From Methanovulcanius yangii (lineage in GTDB: Archaea > Halobacteriota > Methanomicrobia > Methanomicrobiales > Methanomicrobiaceae): a DNA stretch of 64,000 nucleotides. Each line of letters starts with the position of its first letter. Within the stretch, counting starts at the first letter, position 1. The position numbers were made by a program, and so were the translations under genes. Location: the NCBI RefSeq assembly GCF_018687785.1, contig NZ_LTBL01000001.1, positions 372,001-436,000 on the forward strand, in the 5' to 3' direction. This document shows, piece by piece, positions 63,314 to 64,000 of the stretch. The notes below the pieces were generated by a model, which searched no databases, was not told the origin of the DNA, and was given only the letters and a program-made list of their open reading frames with translations.

Positions 63314-64000
63314 GTGGATTCGTTTACGCATGCTTTTATCGTCTCTCTTCCTCTATTTGCCCTCGGTATGGCATATCTCGTCCCGTTTGCCGTTCTTGGG
63401 GCGGTTATCCCCGATATTGATGTGGTCTTTGAGCTGTTGCCGGATGATAATCCATCGTCCTACATATTTTCCCACGGGGGCATAACCCATAGTCTTGCCG
63501 GCGCAGTCGTGATCTCACTGATTGCCTTTGCCGCAATCTTCGTCCTGAGCCGTTTTATGGGAATAGGGGGCGGCATTTCAGAAAATGCGTCCACTTTCGT
63601 GCTCCTTGCCATCATGGGAGGAGCAATCCTGCATGTATTACTGGATTATCTTGCATACCCGGGCATCCCTCTCCTGTACCCATTTTCAGCGGAAAAAATG
63701 ACGGCGGGAATCTTTGCCGGCCCAAATCCGTTCCTCCTTCTTATAAGCCTTATCCTCCTTGTATTGATTCTCATCAAAAAGGTGGGTAATCAACATATAA
63801 TCGCCTATATGGTGCTTATTTTGGTGGTCATTCTTCTGAGTGCCGGAATGAAATGTTACGTCTCATTCCAGACAGATGGAGAGACGGTGCCGGGTATGAA
63901 CCCTCTCAACTGGACGATAATCAAGGAGGATGACGTTTCATACACCATACAGGCGTATCATCTCTTCGATGGAGTTACCGGTGAAAAAAGATATGAAAAA
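63314..64000 (+). CDS. YdjM/DUF457-like membrane metal-dependent hydrolase, 3'-truncated by window edge
   Basis: The 229 visible residues begin MDSFTHAFIVSLPLFALG from GTG 63314. AVIPDIDVVF and SHGGITHSLAGA carry the His and Asp ligands of the YdjM membrane-hydrolase family. HVLLDYLAYPG is a third His/Asp site. About four membrane helices follow (ILLVLILIKK, YMVLILVVILLSAG). The frame stays open to the last base, so the C-terminus is missing. Upstream sequence to 63189 likely contains a divergent promoter region. Substrate is unknown. Confidence 0.85.
   Translation, partial: MDSFTHAFIVSLPLFALGMAYLVPFAVLGAVIPDIDVVFELLPDDNPSSYIFSHGGITHSLAGAVVISLIAFAAIFVLSRFMGIGGGISENASTFVLLAIMGGAILHVLLDYLAYPGIPLLYPFSAEKMTAGIFAGPNPFLLLISLILLVLILIKKVGNQHIIAYMVLILVVILLSAGMKCYVSFQTDGETVPGMNPLNWTIIKEDDVSYTIQAYHLFDGVTGEKRYEK

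Overview
The window is chromosomal DNA of a methanogenic archaeon. The RNA polymerase is split into B''/B' and A'/A''. Archaeal lipid genes (glycerol-1-phosphate dehydrogenase, geranylgeranyl reductase), archaeal replication and translation factors (PriS, GINS, aIF2alpha, Nop10, L44e, S27e), F420-linked enzymes and an NrpRI/NrpRII pair are all present. This combination fits the Methanomicrobiales best; I do not name a genus. I saw no insertion sequences, prophage genes or CRISPR arrays. Genes are densely packed, often with 1-17 nt overlaps.

1-15.7 kb: housekeeping. A truncated egsA and UPF0179 gene come first, then an ADP-ribosylglycohydrolase divergent from a long run: UPF0058, elp3, priS, GINS, L44e, S27e, aIF2alpha, nop10, PAC2 chaperone and an EndoQ-like PHP nuclease. 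A ferredoxin/geranylgeranyl reductase pair, a TrkA-like protein, RNase HII, a site-2 protease, a TPR protein and a DUF89 phosphatase-like protein follow.

15.6-20.5 kb: tRNA-Pro, then a cluster I consider the best candidate for an undescribed system. It holds a MinD ATPase with a C-terminal amphipathic tail, a small one-helix coiled-coil membrane protein, a membrane-anchored Roadblock-like protein and a protein with a clear internal duplication. Divergent from these are a soluble Roadblock protein and a receiver protein with a helical, non-DNA-binding output. It looks like a membrane or spatial signalling module.

20.6-36.8 kb: tRNA-Lys and the RNA polymerase operon rpoH-B''-B'-A'-A''-L30e-nusA, ending at a T-run. 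Then come a small His-containing membrane protein, a DOMON lipoprotein, an anaerobic ribonucleotide reductase operon (nrdH-nrdD-DUF1786), thpR-cca and an AbrB/PhoU regulator.

36.9-54.3 kb: a nitrogen-assimilation island. One module is glnA1-amt1-glnK-nrpRI. Facing it is nrpRII plus a four-gene glutamate synthase: an F420-type FrhB-like subunit, the GXGXG domain, the FMN/Fe-S domain and the glutaminase. Divergent from that operon is a second glnA2-amt2 module. A stand-alone FMN-binding glutamate-synthase-like gene lies further on, with an exact GGAA-N6-TTCC palindrome (the known methanogen NrpR operator form) upstream. Two 7-of-8 matches lie in the gltB1/glnA2 divergent promoter. A HAD phosphatase, a YgiQ radical SAM protein and an F420:NADPH oxidoreductase are interspersed.

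54.3-64 kb: a rubredoxin-ThDP enzyme fusion, an Mrp/NBP35 ATPase, an RNase HI-TrmO fusion, two small regulators with a striking inverted repeat over the first one's start codon, a parvulin, a corrinoid adenosyltransferase, DUF99, a membrane TPR protein and a truncated YdjM-like membrane hydrolase. Four stretches over 300 bp have no convincing gene: 9383-9761, 54348-54786, 59044-59582 and 60202-60562.
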